Part shown: piece after piece, positions 21,668 through 29,998 of the stretch
Layout: every line of letters starts with the position of its first letter
Position numbering within the stretch: position 1 is the first letter of the stretch
Assembly: GCF_001014615.2 (NCBI RefSeq)
Contig: NZ_LBCQ02000006.1
Coordinates: forward strand, 248,001-312,000
DNA length: 64,000 nt
Source of the DNA: Aquamicrobium sp. LC103
GTDB taxonomy: Bacteria; Pseudomonadota; Alphaproteobacteria; Rhizobiales; Rhizobiaceae
Reading direction: 5' to 3'
Notes under the pieces: generated by a model
Told to the model about the DNA's origin: nothing
Seen by the model: the letters and a program-made list of their open reading frames with translations, nothing else
Database searches by the model: none
Program-made: the position numbers and the translations under genes

Positions 21668-23038
21668 CTAATAGCGCTCGAACCCCCTGTGCAGCTCCCA
21701 GTCGGTCACGCGGCGGTCATATTCGAGCTGCTCCCAGCGCGCGGTATGGACATAGTGCTCGATCACGTCCTCGCCGAGCGCCTGCTTCAACATCTTGGAC
21801 TTCGCCATCGTCTCCGTCGCCTCGCGTAGCGTCTTCGGGATTTCCGGCAGGCGGCTGGCCTGGTAGGCGTCGCCGACGAAGGGCTTCTGCAGTTCGAGCT
21901 TCTCGTCGATGCCGGCAAGCCCTGCCGCGATCAGCGCCGCGAAGGCGAGATAGGGATTGAGATCCGCGCCTCCGATACGGCACTCCATGCGGATGCCCTT
22001 GGTGCCCTCGCCGCAGAGCCGGAAACCGGCGGTGCGGTTGTCCTCGCTCCACATGATCTTGGTCGGCGCGAAGGTGCCCGCCTGGAAGCGCTTGTAGGAA
22101 TTGATGTAGGGCGCCAGGAACCAGGTGAATTCCTTGGCATATTTGAGCTGGCCGGCCGCCCATTGCCGACCGAGCTCGCTCAGCGTCCACTCGGACTTCT
22201 TGTCGTAGAAGAGCGGCGTCTTGCCGTCGGCGCTCCACAGCGAATTGTGGATGTGGCTGGAATTGCCGGCGAGACCGTAATTGTACTTCGCCATGAACGA
22301 GATCGCCTTGCCCATCTGGTCGGCGATCTCCTTCGCGCCGTTCTTCAGGACGACGTGGCGGTCGGCCATGTCGAGCACCTCGGCGTAGCGCACGTTGATC
22401 TCTTCCTGACCCGGCCCCCACTCGCCCTTCGAGTTCTCGATCGGAATGCCGGCCGCCTCCATCTCGTTTCGCAGGCGGCGCATCACGCCTTCTTCCTTGG
22501 TCGTGATGCCGATCAGGTAATCGCCGATATAGGGAGATGCCGTCTCGAGATTCTGCCAATGCTTGGCCCGGGCGGAATCGTAGCTTTCGCTGAAGAGGTA
22601 GAACTCCAGCTCCGACGCGAAATAGGCGAGGTAGCCGCGCTCCTTCAGCCGCGCCACCTGACGTTTGAGGATGCCGCGCGGCGAGTGCGGCAGGTCGGAA
22701 TGGTCATGATGGTCGAGCACGTCGCACAATACGAGCGCGGTCTTTTCGAGCCAGGGCACGAAACGGATCGTGGAAAGATCCGGCTTCATGACGAAATCGC
22801 CATAGCCCTTCGACCAGCTCGCCGCCTTGTAGCCGGGCACCGGCTCCATATCGATGTCGTTGGCCAGCAGGTAGTTGCAGCCATGCGTCTCTTCATAGGC
22901 GGATTCCACGAAATATTTCGCCAGGAACCTCTTTCCGATCAGCCGGCCCTGCATATCGACGGCGCATGCGAGCACCGTATCGATATCGCCGGCCGAAACC
23001 GCTTTCTTCAACTGATCGAAGGTTGGAACTCCCGCCAT
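21668..23038 (-). CDS. Glutamine-synthetase-family ligase, gamma-glutamyl-amine synthetase-like
   Basis: The 456-residue protein belongs to the GS fold but is not GlnA: the start M-A-G-V-P-T-F-D-Q-L-K-K and the adjacent catabolic genes fit the PuuA/IpuC/GlnA4 group that joins glutamate to an amine using ATP. Metal-site segments include A-S-E-L-E-F-Y near 140, G-P-G-Q-E-E-I-N near 210 and G-N-S-S-H-I-H-N-S-L near 260. The Tyr-adenylylation loop of GlnA is not evident near the C-terminus. ATG codons lie at 23041 and 23038; the second is better spaced from GGAGC. Divergent from an RpiR regulator that probably controls it. Confidence 0.88.
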   Translation of the reverse strand: MAGVPTFDQLKKAVSAGDIDTVLACAVDMQGRLIGKRFLAKYFVESAYEETHGCNYLLANDIDMEPVPGYKAASWSKGYGDFVMKPDLSTIRFVPWLEKTALVLCDVLDHHDHSDLPHSPRGILKRQVARLKERGYLAYFASELEFYLFSESYDSARAKHWQNLETASPYIGDYLIGITTKEEGVMRRLRNEMEAAGIPIENSKGEWGPGQEEINVRYAEVLDMADRHVVLKNGAKEIADQMGKAISFMAKYNYGLAGNSSHIHNSLWSADGKTPLFYDKKSEWTLSELGRQWAAGQLKYAKEFTWFLAPYINSYKRFQAGTFAPTKIMWSEDNRTAGFRLCGEGTKGIRMECRIGGADLNPYLAFAALIAAGLAGIDEKLELQKPFVGDAYQASRLPEIPKTLREATETMAKSKMLKQALGEDVIEHYVHTARWEQLEYDRRVTDWELHRGFERY

Positions 23039-23372
23039 CATATGCTCCGCGCTGGAATGTGCCGTTTCGTGAAGATCGCCGCAGAATTCAGGATGATGAC
23101 GGAGGTCCCGCCGGTCCCGTGAAAAGCCGCGCGTCGCGACGCCCGATCGCGCGCGGCATCACCTGCCCGCGAGCGGCCGAAACATCTTGGTCCGGACGGA
23201 TTTCCATCATCCCCCATTCCCCTGCAGCGCGTAATGAATGTTACGTATTTACTGTTATTGCGCTTCGATGGATGATTTCATACACAATGATGCAGTTTGT
23301 CAAACCGGTTTCCGCACGGCGAAGTAGGAAATTTCGCCGCCGGAAACAGCAAGGGGAGCAAGGATCCTGCCA
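23039..23372. promoter_or_regulatory. Divergent control region between the GS-like operon and rpiR
   Basis: This 334-base spacer has no gene. Bases 23230-23300 are markedly AT-rich compared with the surroundings and hold a small dyad GTAA-N6-TTAC at 23231-23244. The divergent promoters and the RpiR operator are expected here, but I cannot point to a convincing long palindrome. Confidence 0.4.
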
Positions 23373-24206
23373 ATGGGAGCGAGCGTCGCCGAACGGATAG
23401 CCGAGCGGCTGGAGGCGATGCCGGCGGGCGAGCGCCGCGCCGCTCAGGTGCTGGTCGCCAACTATCCGCTCCTGGGGCTGAAGACGGTGGCCGAGTTCTC
23501 GCTTCAGGCCGGCGTCAGCTCGCCGACCATACTGCGTTTCGTCTCCCGGCTCGGCTTTCAGAACTATCCCGAGTTCCAGTCCGCGCTCCAGGAGGAGCTG
23601 GCCGCTCAGTTGCAGTCGCCGCTTTCGCGCGCCACCGATGCCGCCGGCGAGCGGCAGGACGACGGCACGCCGATGGTGGCGACGACGATCGACAATATTC
23701 GCGAGACCTTCCGCCATCTGCCGCAGAGCCAGTTGCAGGCGGTGTTGACGAGCCTTTGCAATCCCAAGGTCCGCGTCTTTCTCCTCGGCGGCCGCTTCAG
23801 CGACCCGATCGCCGCCTATCTGGCCGCGCATCTCACCGTCATTCGCTCCAACGTCGTCCATCTCGCGGGCCAGGAAAGCAACTGGCGCGACCGGCTGATC
23901 GATATGGGGAAACAGGACATCGTGCTTCTTTTCGACATTCGGCGCTACCAGGAAAGTCTCATGCGCTTCGCCGAGAAGGCGCATGGACGCGGCGCTCAGA
24001 TAATCCTGTTCACCGATCAATGGCTGTCGCCCATCGCCCGCTTTTCCCAGCACGTGATCGCCGGCCGCACGGCCGTCCCTTCCACCTGGGATTCTTCCGC
24101 CGCGCTCTTCGTGGTCGCCGAGACGCTCGTGGCCGAGACGACCCGCAGGCTGGGCGAGGATGCCGCGCGGCGCATCCGCGAGATGGAGCTGCTGCGCCAG
24201 GCCTGA
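23373..24206 (+). CDS. MurR/RpiR family transcriptional regulator
   Basis: The 277-residue protein has an N-terminal HTH_6 domain (residues 1-77; T-V-A-E-F-S-L-Q-A-G-V-S-S-P-T-I-L-R is the recognition helix) and a C-terminal SIS domain (about 115-255; F-L-L-G-G-R-F-S-D). RpiR proteins usually sense phosphorylated sugars, but several alphaproteobacterial members control amine or amino-acid use. Its divergent placement suggests control of the GS-like/aldehyde dehydrogenase operon. The SIS domain lacks the common G-x-G-x-S serine pattern (here G-G-R-F-S), so the ligand may not be a sugar phosphate. The inference about its target is positional only. Confidence 0.87.
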   Translation: MGASVAERIAERLEAMPAGERRAAQVLVANYPLLGLKTVAEFSLQAGVSSPTILRFVSRLGFQNYPEFQSALQEELAAQLQSPLSRATDAAGERQDDGTPMVATTIDNIRETFRHLPQSQLQAVLTSLCNPKVRVFLLGGRFSDPIAAYLAAHLTVIRSNVVHLAGQESNWRDRLIDMGKQDIVLLFDIRRYQESLMRFAEKAHGRGAQIILFTDQWLSPIARFSQHVIAGRTAVPSTWDSSAALFVVAETLVAETTRRLGEDAARRIREMELLRQA

Positions 24207-24385
24207 TGGCGCCGTAGTCAAATTACCGATATTTAATGATAAAGCTGGTGCAAGGACGCTGCAGAATTGGCATAAAGCTTGCCACGCAATGCCGCGCTGC
24301 GAGGCGCAGCACGCAAATTGCATGAGAATTGAGGTCCGGCTTTGCCGGGAACGGTGATTTTCTCGCCGCAAAACCGGGGTGCTTG

Positions 24386-25510
24386 ATGTCCTTCTGGAAG
24401 CAGTTGCTGATGTGCGCGGTGGCGCTGGTGGTCGCAGCCGGCGTTTGGATGCGTTTCTTCTCAGGTTCTCCCGAAGACGGCCCCGCCGCCGATGGCGGCA
24501 TGCGCGGTCCGGCTGGGGGCGCGGCGTCCGGCGTCGTCGTCACCGCCCCGGTCGAGACGGCGACCATCAACGACCGGCTTACGGCGATAGGCTCCGGCCG
24601 CGCGCTGAGATCGGTCTCGGTGACCCCGTTCACCGCAGGCCGGCTGACGGAAATCCTCGTCGAGTCGGGCTCCCGCGTCGAGGCCGGCAGCGTCATAGCG
24701 CGGATCGATTCCGATACCGAGGAAATCGCGCTCGACCGCGCCAACTTCGCGCTGGAGGACGCCACGGCGCGCCTCGCGCGGATCAGGGCGCTGCGCACCT
24801 CGAACACGGCGACGCAGGTGCAGCTCACCGAGACCGAGCTTGAGCTCAGCAATGCCCGCCTCGGGCTTCGCGAGGCGCAGCTGGCGTTGGAGCGCCGCTC
24901 CGTAACGGCGCCGATCTCCGGAATCGTCGGCATATTGCCGGTGTCCGCCGGCAATTACGTCACCTCGCAGACCGAGGTCGCCACCATCGACGACCGTTCC
25001 GAGATCGTCATCGAATTCTGGATACCCGAGCGCTTTGCCGGCATGGTCGACATCGGCCAGGCGGTTTCCGCGACGTCCGTTGCGCGTCCGACCGAACAGT
25101 TCAGCGGCGAGATCAGCGCCATGGACAACCGCATCGATCCCCAGAGCCGGACGCTGCGCGTCCAGGCCCGTATTTTGAACGCCGACGACGCGCTGCGGGC
25201 CGGCATGTCGTTTCAGGTGACGATGCGATTCCCGGGCGACACCTACCCGTCGATCGACCCGCTGGCGATCCAGTGGGGTACCGACGGCGCCTTCGTCTGG
25301 GTGGTGGATGCCGGCCGCGCCAAGCGCGTACCGGTCCAGATCATCCAGCGCAACACCAACAATGTGCTGGTTTCCGGCGATCTCGGCCTCGATGCCACCG
25401 TCGTCACCGAGGGCATCCACAACGTCCGCGACGGCGTCGAGGTGCGCATCGCCAACCAGCAGCTCGACCCCGCATCCGAATTGCAGCAGACCCAGCGCAC
25501 TGGCTCGTGA
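24386..25510 (+). CDS. RND efflux periplasmic adaptor (HlyD/AcrA type)
   Basis: A 374-residue membrane-fusion protein with one N-terminal membrane anchor (L-L-M-C-A-V-A-L-V-V-A-A-G-V-W), a lipoyl/hairpin region (about 85-175) and a beta-barrel domain. There is no lipobox, so it is anchored by the helix. The start at 24386 has GGGGT upstream and gives the normal N-terminus; 19 more in-frame codons are not convincing. The RND pump gene follows 63 bases downstream. It links the inner-membrane pump to an outer-membrane channel that is not encoded here. Confidence 0.92.
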   Translation: MSFWKQLLMCAVALVVAAGVWMRFFSGSPEDGPAADGGMRGPAGGAASGVVVTAPVETATINDRLTAIGSGRALRSVSVTPFTAGRLTEILVESGSRVEAGSVIARIDSDTEEIALDRANFALEDATARLARIRALRTSNTATQVQLTETELELSNARLGLREAQLALERRSVTAPISGIVGILPVSAGNYVTSQTEVATIDDRSEIVIEFWIPERFAGMVDIGQAVSATSVARPTEQFSGEISAMDNRIDPQSRTLRVQARILNADDALRAGMSFQVTMRFPGDTYPSIDPLAIQWGTDGAFVWVVDAGRAKRVPVQIIQRNTNNVLVSGDLGLDATVVTEGIHNVRDGVEVRIANQQLDPASELQQTQRTGS

Positions 25511-25573
25511 GTTTCGGCCCCCGGGGCGGCGTGAAGACGTGCGGCGTGAAGACGTGAAGGACAGAGGCAGGCT

Positions 25574-28500
25574 GTGAGCGAGAACGTCCCATCATCGACA
25601 GAAAACGGCATCACGGCGCTTTTCGTGCGTCGGCCGGTGCTGGCCTTCGTCATCAACACGCTCATCGCGGTTGCCGGCCTCGCCGCCTTCTTCGGCATCG
25701 AAATCCGCGAACTGCCCGATGTCGATCGCCCGGTGATCACGGTGACGACGACATTTACCGGCGCATCCGCGGAATCGATAGATCGGGAACTCACCGCCAT
25801 CGTCGAAAGCGCGGTCGCGCGCGTTTCGGGCGTGAAGTCGATCTCGTCGAGCTCGTCCTTCGGGCGCAGCCAGGTCACCGTGGAGTTCGACGACGGCGTC
25901 GACCTCGACACGGCGGCTTCCGACATGCGCGACGCGGTCGCCCGCGTGCAGAACCAGCTTCCCGACGACGCCGACCCGCCCCGCATCGTCAAGGCCGACG
26001 CGAACGCGCAAGCCATCGTACGCCTGGCGATCACCTCCGACACCATGTCCGTGCACGACATGACGGTTCTGGTGGAGGACCAGATCGTCGACAGCTTCGC
26101 CTCCATTCCCGGCGTCGCCGACGTGCAGCTTTTCGGCGACCGCGACAAGATCTTCCGCATCGACATCAACCAGTCCATGCTCGCGAGCCTGGGCCTCACC
26201 GTCGCCGACGTGCGTAGCGCGCTCGACTCGATGGCCTTCGACACACCCGCCGGCTCACTGACCAGCAACACCCAGGATCTCATCGTCCGTGCCACCGCGC
26301 CCGTGGTCACGCCGGAGGATTTCGAGGCCATACTGATCAACAGCACGACGCGGCTGGGCGATGTCGCCAGGGTGACGCTGGGCGGGGACATCGGCGAATC
26401 CCAGCTTCGCGCCAACGGCAAGATCGGCATCGGCATGGGCATCGTGCGCCAGGCCAATTCCAACACGCTGGAGATTTCCGAAGGCGTCAAGGAGGCGGTC
26501 GAACGGGTCAGGCCGACGCTTCCCGAGGGCATGGACATATTCGTCACCAGCGACGACGCCGTCTTCATCCAGGGCGCCATCCACGAGGTCGAGATCGCGC
26601 TCGGCCTCGCGGTCACCGTCGTGCTTCTGATCATCTATCTGTTCCTGTGGGATTTCCGGGCGACCCTGATCCCCGGCCTCGCGATCCCCGTCGCTCTCAT
26701 CGGCAGCATGGCGGCGATCTATCTCGCCGGCTTCTCGATCAACATCCTGACCTTGCTGGCGCTGGTTCTGGCCACGGGCCTCGTCGTCGACGACGCGATC
26801 GTGGTGCTGGAAAACATCGTGCGCAGGCGCAACCAGGGGATGGGGCCGCGCGCGGCCGCGGTTCTCGGAACCAAGGAGGTGTTCTTCGCCGTCGTGGCGA
26901 CGACCGCCACGCTGATCGCCGTGTTCGTGCCGCTCTCCTTCCTGCCGGGCCAGACCGGCCGCCTCTTCCGCGAGTTCGGCTTCGTGCTCGCGATCGCGGT
27001 GTTCCTGTCCTCGATCGTCGCGCTTTCGCTCTGTCCGATGCTGGCCTCGCGCATGCTCAAGGGTGGGCACAATCTCGAGGAGACGCCGGGCGTCGCCGGC
27101 CGCGTCGGAGGATATCTCGGAGCCTTCTACCGCCGCACGCTGCATGCCTGTCTCGGCGCGCCCTTCGTCGTCGTGGTGGTCGCGGCACTTTTCGCCGCGC
27201 TGGCAGCGGTTTTGTTCCCGACGATACGATCCGAGCTGACGCCGTCGGAGGACCGTTCCTCCGCCTTCATCCGCATATCGGCCCCGCAAGGCGTGAGTCT
27301 CGACTATCTGGCGCAACAGATGAACCAGATAGAACGCTTGATCCAGCCGTTGCGGGATTCCGGCGAGATCGCCAGCACCTTCTCGATCGCCGGCCAGGGC
27401 AATTCCCAGAACAGCGGTTTCATGGTGATGTCGCTCGCACCGTGGGATCAGCGCAGCCGCACGCAGCAGGAAATCCTCAACGACATCATCTCGCGCGTCC
27501 AGGACGTGCCGGGCGTGCGCGCCTTCGCCTTCCAGCCCAACAGCCTTGGCATCCGCGGCGCCGGCAGCGGCCTGCAATTCGCCATCGTGGGCAACAGCTA
27601 CGCGCAGCTCAACACGGCAGCGCAGGCGATCGTCGGCGAAATGGAGACGGATCCGCGCTTCCGCCAGGCGCGTCTTTCGACCGAACTGACCCAGCCGCAG
27701 CTTTCCGTCGAGATCAACCGCGACCGGGCATCCGACCTCGGCATCCCGATCACCGGCCTTTCGGACACGATCCAGGCGATGCTCGACGGGCGCGAAATCG
27801 GCTCGGTCTTCATCGACGACCGCTCCTACGACGTGAAGCTCGTCTCCACCACCAATCCGATCAACGACCCGACGGACCTCGAAAGCATCTACCTCAAGAC
27901 GCAGGACGGTCGCTTCGTGCCGATGTCGACGATCGCAACGATCCGCGAAAACGCCGTCGCGCCTTCGCTCGCCCGCGAGGAGCAGATGCGCTCGGTCGCC
28001 ATCACCTCGGCCCTGGCGGACGATTTCGCGCTCGGTTCGGCGCTGGAGCGCGCCCAGGAGATCGCCGGGCCTCTTCTTCCGCCGGGCAGCCGCATCGTGC
28101 CTCTGGCGGAGGCCGCGACGCTGGGCGAGACCTCCGGCGGCATGGCCATCATCTTCGGCTTCGCGGTGGTGATCATCCTGCTCGTGCTCGCGGCGCAGTT
28201 CGAGAGCTTCGTCAGCGCCTTCATCATCATGTCGACCGTGCCGCTCGGTCTCGCCTGCGCGGTCTTCGCGCTGCTTCTCACCGGCACGAGCCTCAACGTC
28301 TACAGCCAGATCGGCCTCGTCCTGCTCGTCGGCATCATGGCGAAGAACGGCATCCTCATCGTCGAGTTCGCCAACCAGCTCCGCGACCGCGGCCTCGGCG
28401 TGCGCGAGGCGATCGAGGAGGCATCCAACATACGCCTGCGGCCGGTGATGATGACCATGATCTGTACCGTCGTAGGTGGCGTGCCGTTGGTGCTCGCCAG

Positions 28501-28702
28501 CGGCGCAGGTGCCGAGGCGCGCATCGCGCTCGGCTGGGTCATCGTCGGCGGCCTCGGCCTATCCACCATCTCCACGCTCTATCTCACGCCCGTCGCCTAT
28601 CTGCTGATCGGCAGGTTCGTGACGCCGACCGTCGAGGAGGAGAAGCGGCTTCACCGGGAACTCGAGGAAGCGATGTCGCCCAAGCTCGAGCCCGGCGAGT
28701 AG
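25574..28702 (+). CDS. RND efflux pump, inner-membrane transporter (AcrB family)
   Basis: A 1042-residue proton-driven exporter with twelve predicted membrane helices and two large periplasmic loops. The proton-relay acidic pair is in L-V-V-D-D-A-I-V-V near residue 410, and the matching Lys lies in G-I-M-A-K-N-G-I near 920. Translation starts at GTG 25574 with AGAGG upstream. Sequence features such as F-V-R-R-P-V-L-A-F-V-I-N place it among the HAE1 drug exporters. The adaptor gene is immediately upstream; no outer-membrane TolC homologue or regulator is present, so it must share one from elsewhere. Confidence 0.95.
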   Translation: MSENVPSSTENGITALFVRRPVLAFVINTLIAVAGLAAFFGIEIRELPDVDRPVITVTTTFTGASAESIDRELTAIVESAVARVSGVKSISSSSSFGRSQVTVEFDDGVDLDTAASDMRDAVARVQNQLPDDADPPRIVKADANAQAIVRLAITSDTMSVHDMTVLVEDQIVDSFASIPGVADVQLFGDRDKIFRIDINQSMLASLGLTVADVRSALDSMAFDTPAGSLTSNTQDLIVRATAPVVTPEDFEAILINSTTRLGDVARVTLGGDIGESQLRANGKIGIGMGIVRQANSNTLEISEGVKEAVERVRPTLPEGMDIFVTSDDAVFIQGAIHEVEIALGLAVTVVLLIIYLFLWDFRATLIPGLAIPVALIGSMAAIYLAGFSINILTLLALVLATGLVVDDAIVVLENIVRRRNQGMGPRAAAVLGTKEVFFAVVATTATLIAVFVPLSFLPGQTGRLFREFGFVLAIAVFLSSIVALSLCPMLASRMLKGGHNLEETPGVAGRVGGYLGAFYRRTLHACLGAPFVVVVVAALFAALAAVLFPTIRSELTPSEDRSSAFIRISAPQGVSLDYLAQQMNQIERLIQPLRDSGEIASTFSIAGQGNSQNSGFMVMSLAPWDQRSRTQQEILNDIISRVQDVPGVRAFAFQPNSLGIRGAGSGLQFAIVGNSYAQLNTAAQAIVGEMETDPRFRQARLSTELTQPQLSVEINRDRASDLGIPITGLSDTIQAMLDGREIGSVFIDDRSYDVKLVSTTNPINDPTDLESIYLKTQDGRFVPMSTIATIRENAVAPSLAREEQMRSVAITSALADDFALGSALERAQEIAGPLLPPGSRIVPLAEAATLGETSGGMAIIFGFAVVIILLVLAAQFESFVSAFIIMSTVPLGLACAVFALLLTGTSLNVYSQIGLVLLVGIMAKNGILIVEFANQLRDRGLGVREAIEEASNIRLRPVMMTMICTVVGGVPLVLASGAGAEARIALGWVIVGGLGLSTISTLYLTPVAYLLIGRFVTPTVEEEKRLHRELEEAMSPKLEPGE

Positions 28703-28724
28703 ATTCGCATCGAACGTGCAATGA

Positions 28725-28758
28725 AAAGCGCCGCGCGAGACCTCTCGCGCGGCGCTTT
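28725..28758. terminator. Bidirectional terminator between the RND and LIV-binding-protein genes
   Basis: The 16-bp arms AAAGCGCCGCGCGAGA and TCTCGCGCGGCGCTTT are separated by two bases. A-rich and T-rich flanks on both sides let it end the pump operon on the plus strand and the binding-protein transcript on the minus strand. Confidence 0.8.
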
Positions 28759-28778
28759 CCTCTTTCTGGATGAGGCTT

Positions 28779-29960
28779 CTACTGCGACTTGGTCGGGTCG
28801 ACGCGGCCGACCTCGACCCACTTGCCGCCCTCGATCTTCGAGATGATGATGAGGTCGCCACCCTGATGATCGTCGGGGCCGTATTTAACCGGAACGTTGC
28901 CCGCGATCACGTCCTCGTATTCGAGGCTTTCCATCGCTGTCCGGAAGCTCTCGGCCGTGAGCTCGGGACCGGCAGCCTCGAGCGCCTTGACCAGCGTGTC
29001 GGCCGCGCCATGGCCGAGAAGCGCTGCCGTGTCGGCGGGCGTGCCGGCGGCGGCGGCATATGCTTCCGCCCACGCCTTCACTTCCGGATTGTCCATGCGC
29101 GCCTCGTGATCCGACCAGCCGGCGGCTGCGTAATACCCTTCGGTCACGCCCTCCGGCACCTTGGCGACGGCCGTGTTGAAGCCCGCCGACGAGCCGATGA
29201 AGGCGACATCCGTCCAGCCGAGTTTCTTCGCCGTCCCGTAGGCGACGATGGTCTGGCGAACGCCGAGGCCGGTCGCCACGATATCGCAGCCGGCGTCGCG
29301 CAGCTTCTGGATCGAGCCGACGAAATCCTGCTCGTCCGGCTTGTGGGTCGTTTCGGAGACATAGTTGATGCCCTGTGCCTGCGCCTCGTCCCGCGCCGCC
29401 TCGAAAACCTCGAGGCCGAAATCCGACGGGATGTACATGGCGCAGATTTCCTTGGCGTCGTTCTGCTCCTTCAGCATCCGCACGCCGGCACGCACCTGGT
29501 CGTAATAGGACGAGAAGCCGGTGTATTTGTAGCTGATGTCGCCCTCGAGCATCTGCCGTGCGGCCGTCAGCGGCGCGATGTTGGCCACCTGCTTCGGCTC
29601 CATGATCTGGAAGCCGGCGATGTTGTGAGGCGTCCCGAGGTTGAGGATCATCGCGAAGACCTGATCCGAATTCACCAGCTTGTTGAAGTTCTGCACGGCC
29701 TTCGGCACCTGGTAGCCGTGGTCCTCCACCACGAAGCGGATCTTGCGGCCATGGATGCCGCCATCCGCGTTGACCTTCTCGAATATCTGCTGAGCGGCCT
29801 TGATGGCGCCGACGTTGAACGCGGCGAAGATGCCGGAGAGGTCGCCATTCGAGCCGATGACGATCTCGGTGTCGGAGACGCCCTGCGTGGCGAAGGCGGT
29901 GGAGGTCATGCCCGCGGCAAGCCCCAACGCCACTATCGATTTTGCTAGCATGCTTTTCAT
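28779..29960 (-). CDS. LIV-type ABC importer substrate-binding protein
   Basis: The 393-residue periplasmic protein has a signal peptide (to A-F-A-T-Q) and a type I periplasmic-binding fold (PF13458). I-V-I-G-S-N-G-D-L-S-G near residue 34 is typical of LivJ/K-like proteins. GGAGG lies before the ATG. It is the last gene of the leftward unit, 38 bases after the acyl-CoA synthetase stop. The binding protein at the end, next to an acyl-CoA ligase rather than with amino-acid genes, suggests that the importer carries a carboxylic acid. This pattern is seen in several alphaproteobacterial aromatic or aliphatic acid uptake clusters; the ligand here is unknown. Confidence 0.9.
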   Translation of the reverse strand: MKSMLAKSIVALGLAAGMTSTAFATQGVSDTEIVIGSNGDLSGIFAAFNVGAIKAAQQIFEKVNADGGIHGRKIRFVVEDHGYQVPKAVQNFNKLVNSDQVFAMILNLGTPHNIAGFQIMEPKQVANIAPLTAARQMLEGDISYKYTGFSSYYDQVRAGVRMLKEQNDAKEICAMYIPSDFGLEVFEAARDEAQAQGINYVSETTHKPDEQDFVGSIQKLRDAGCDIVATGLGVRQTIVAYGTAKKLGWTDVAFIGSSAGFNTAVAKVPEGVTEGYYAAAGWSDHEARMDNPEVKAWAEAYAAAAGTPADTAALLGHGAADTLVKALEAAGPELTAESFRTAMESLEYEDVIAGNVPVKYGPDDHQGGDLIIISKIEGGKWVEVGRVDPTKSQ

Positions 29961-29998
29961 TTCACTCCTCCTGGTTGCCTCACTCGCCCCATGACCGT

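Noticed and set aside
26647..28773. 708-codon frame overlapping the RND pump on the same strand
   Set aside because: Arg/His/Pro-rich, frame-shifted reading of the pump gene, which is complete and has all transporter motifs.
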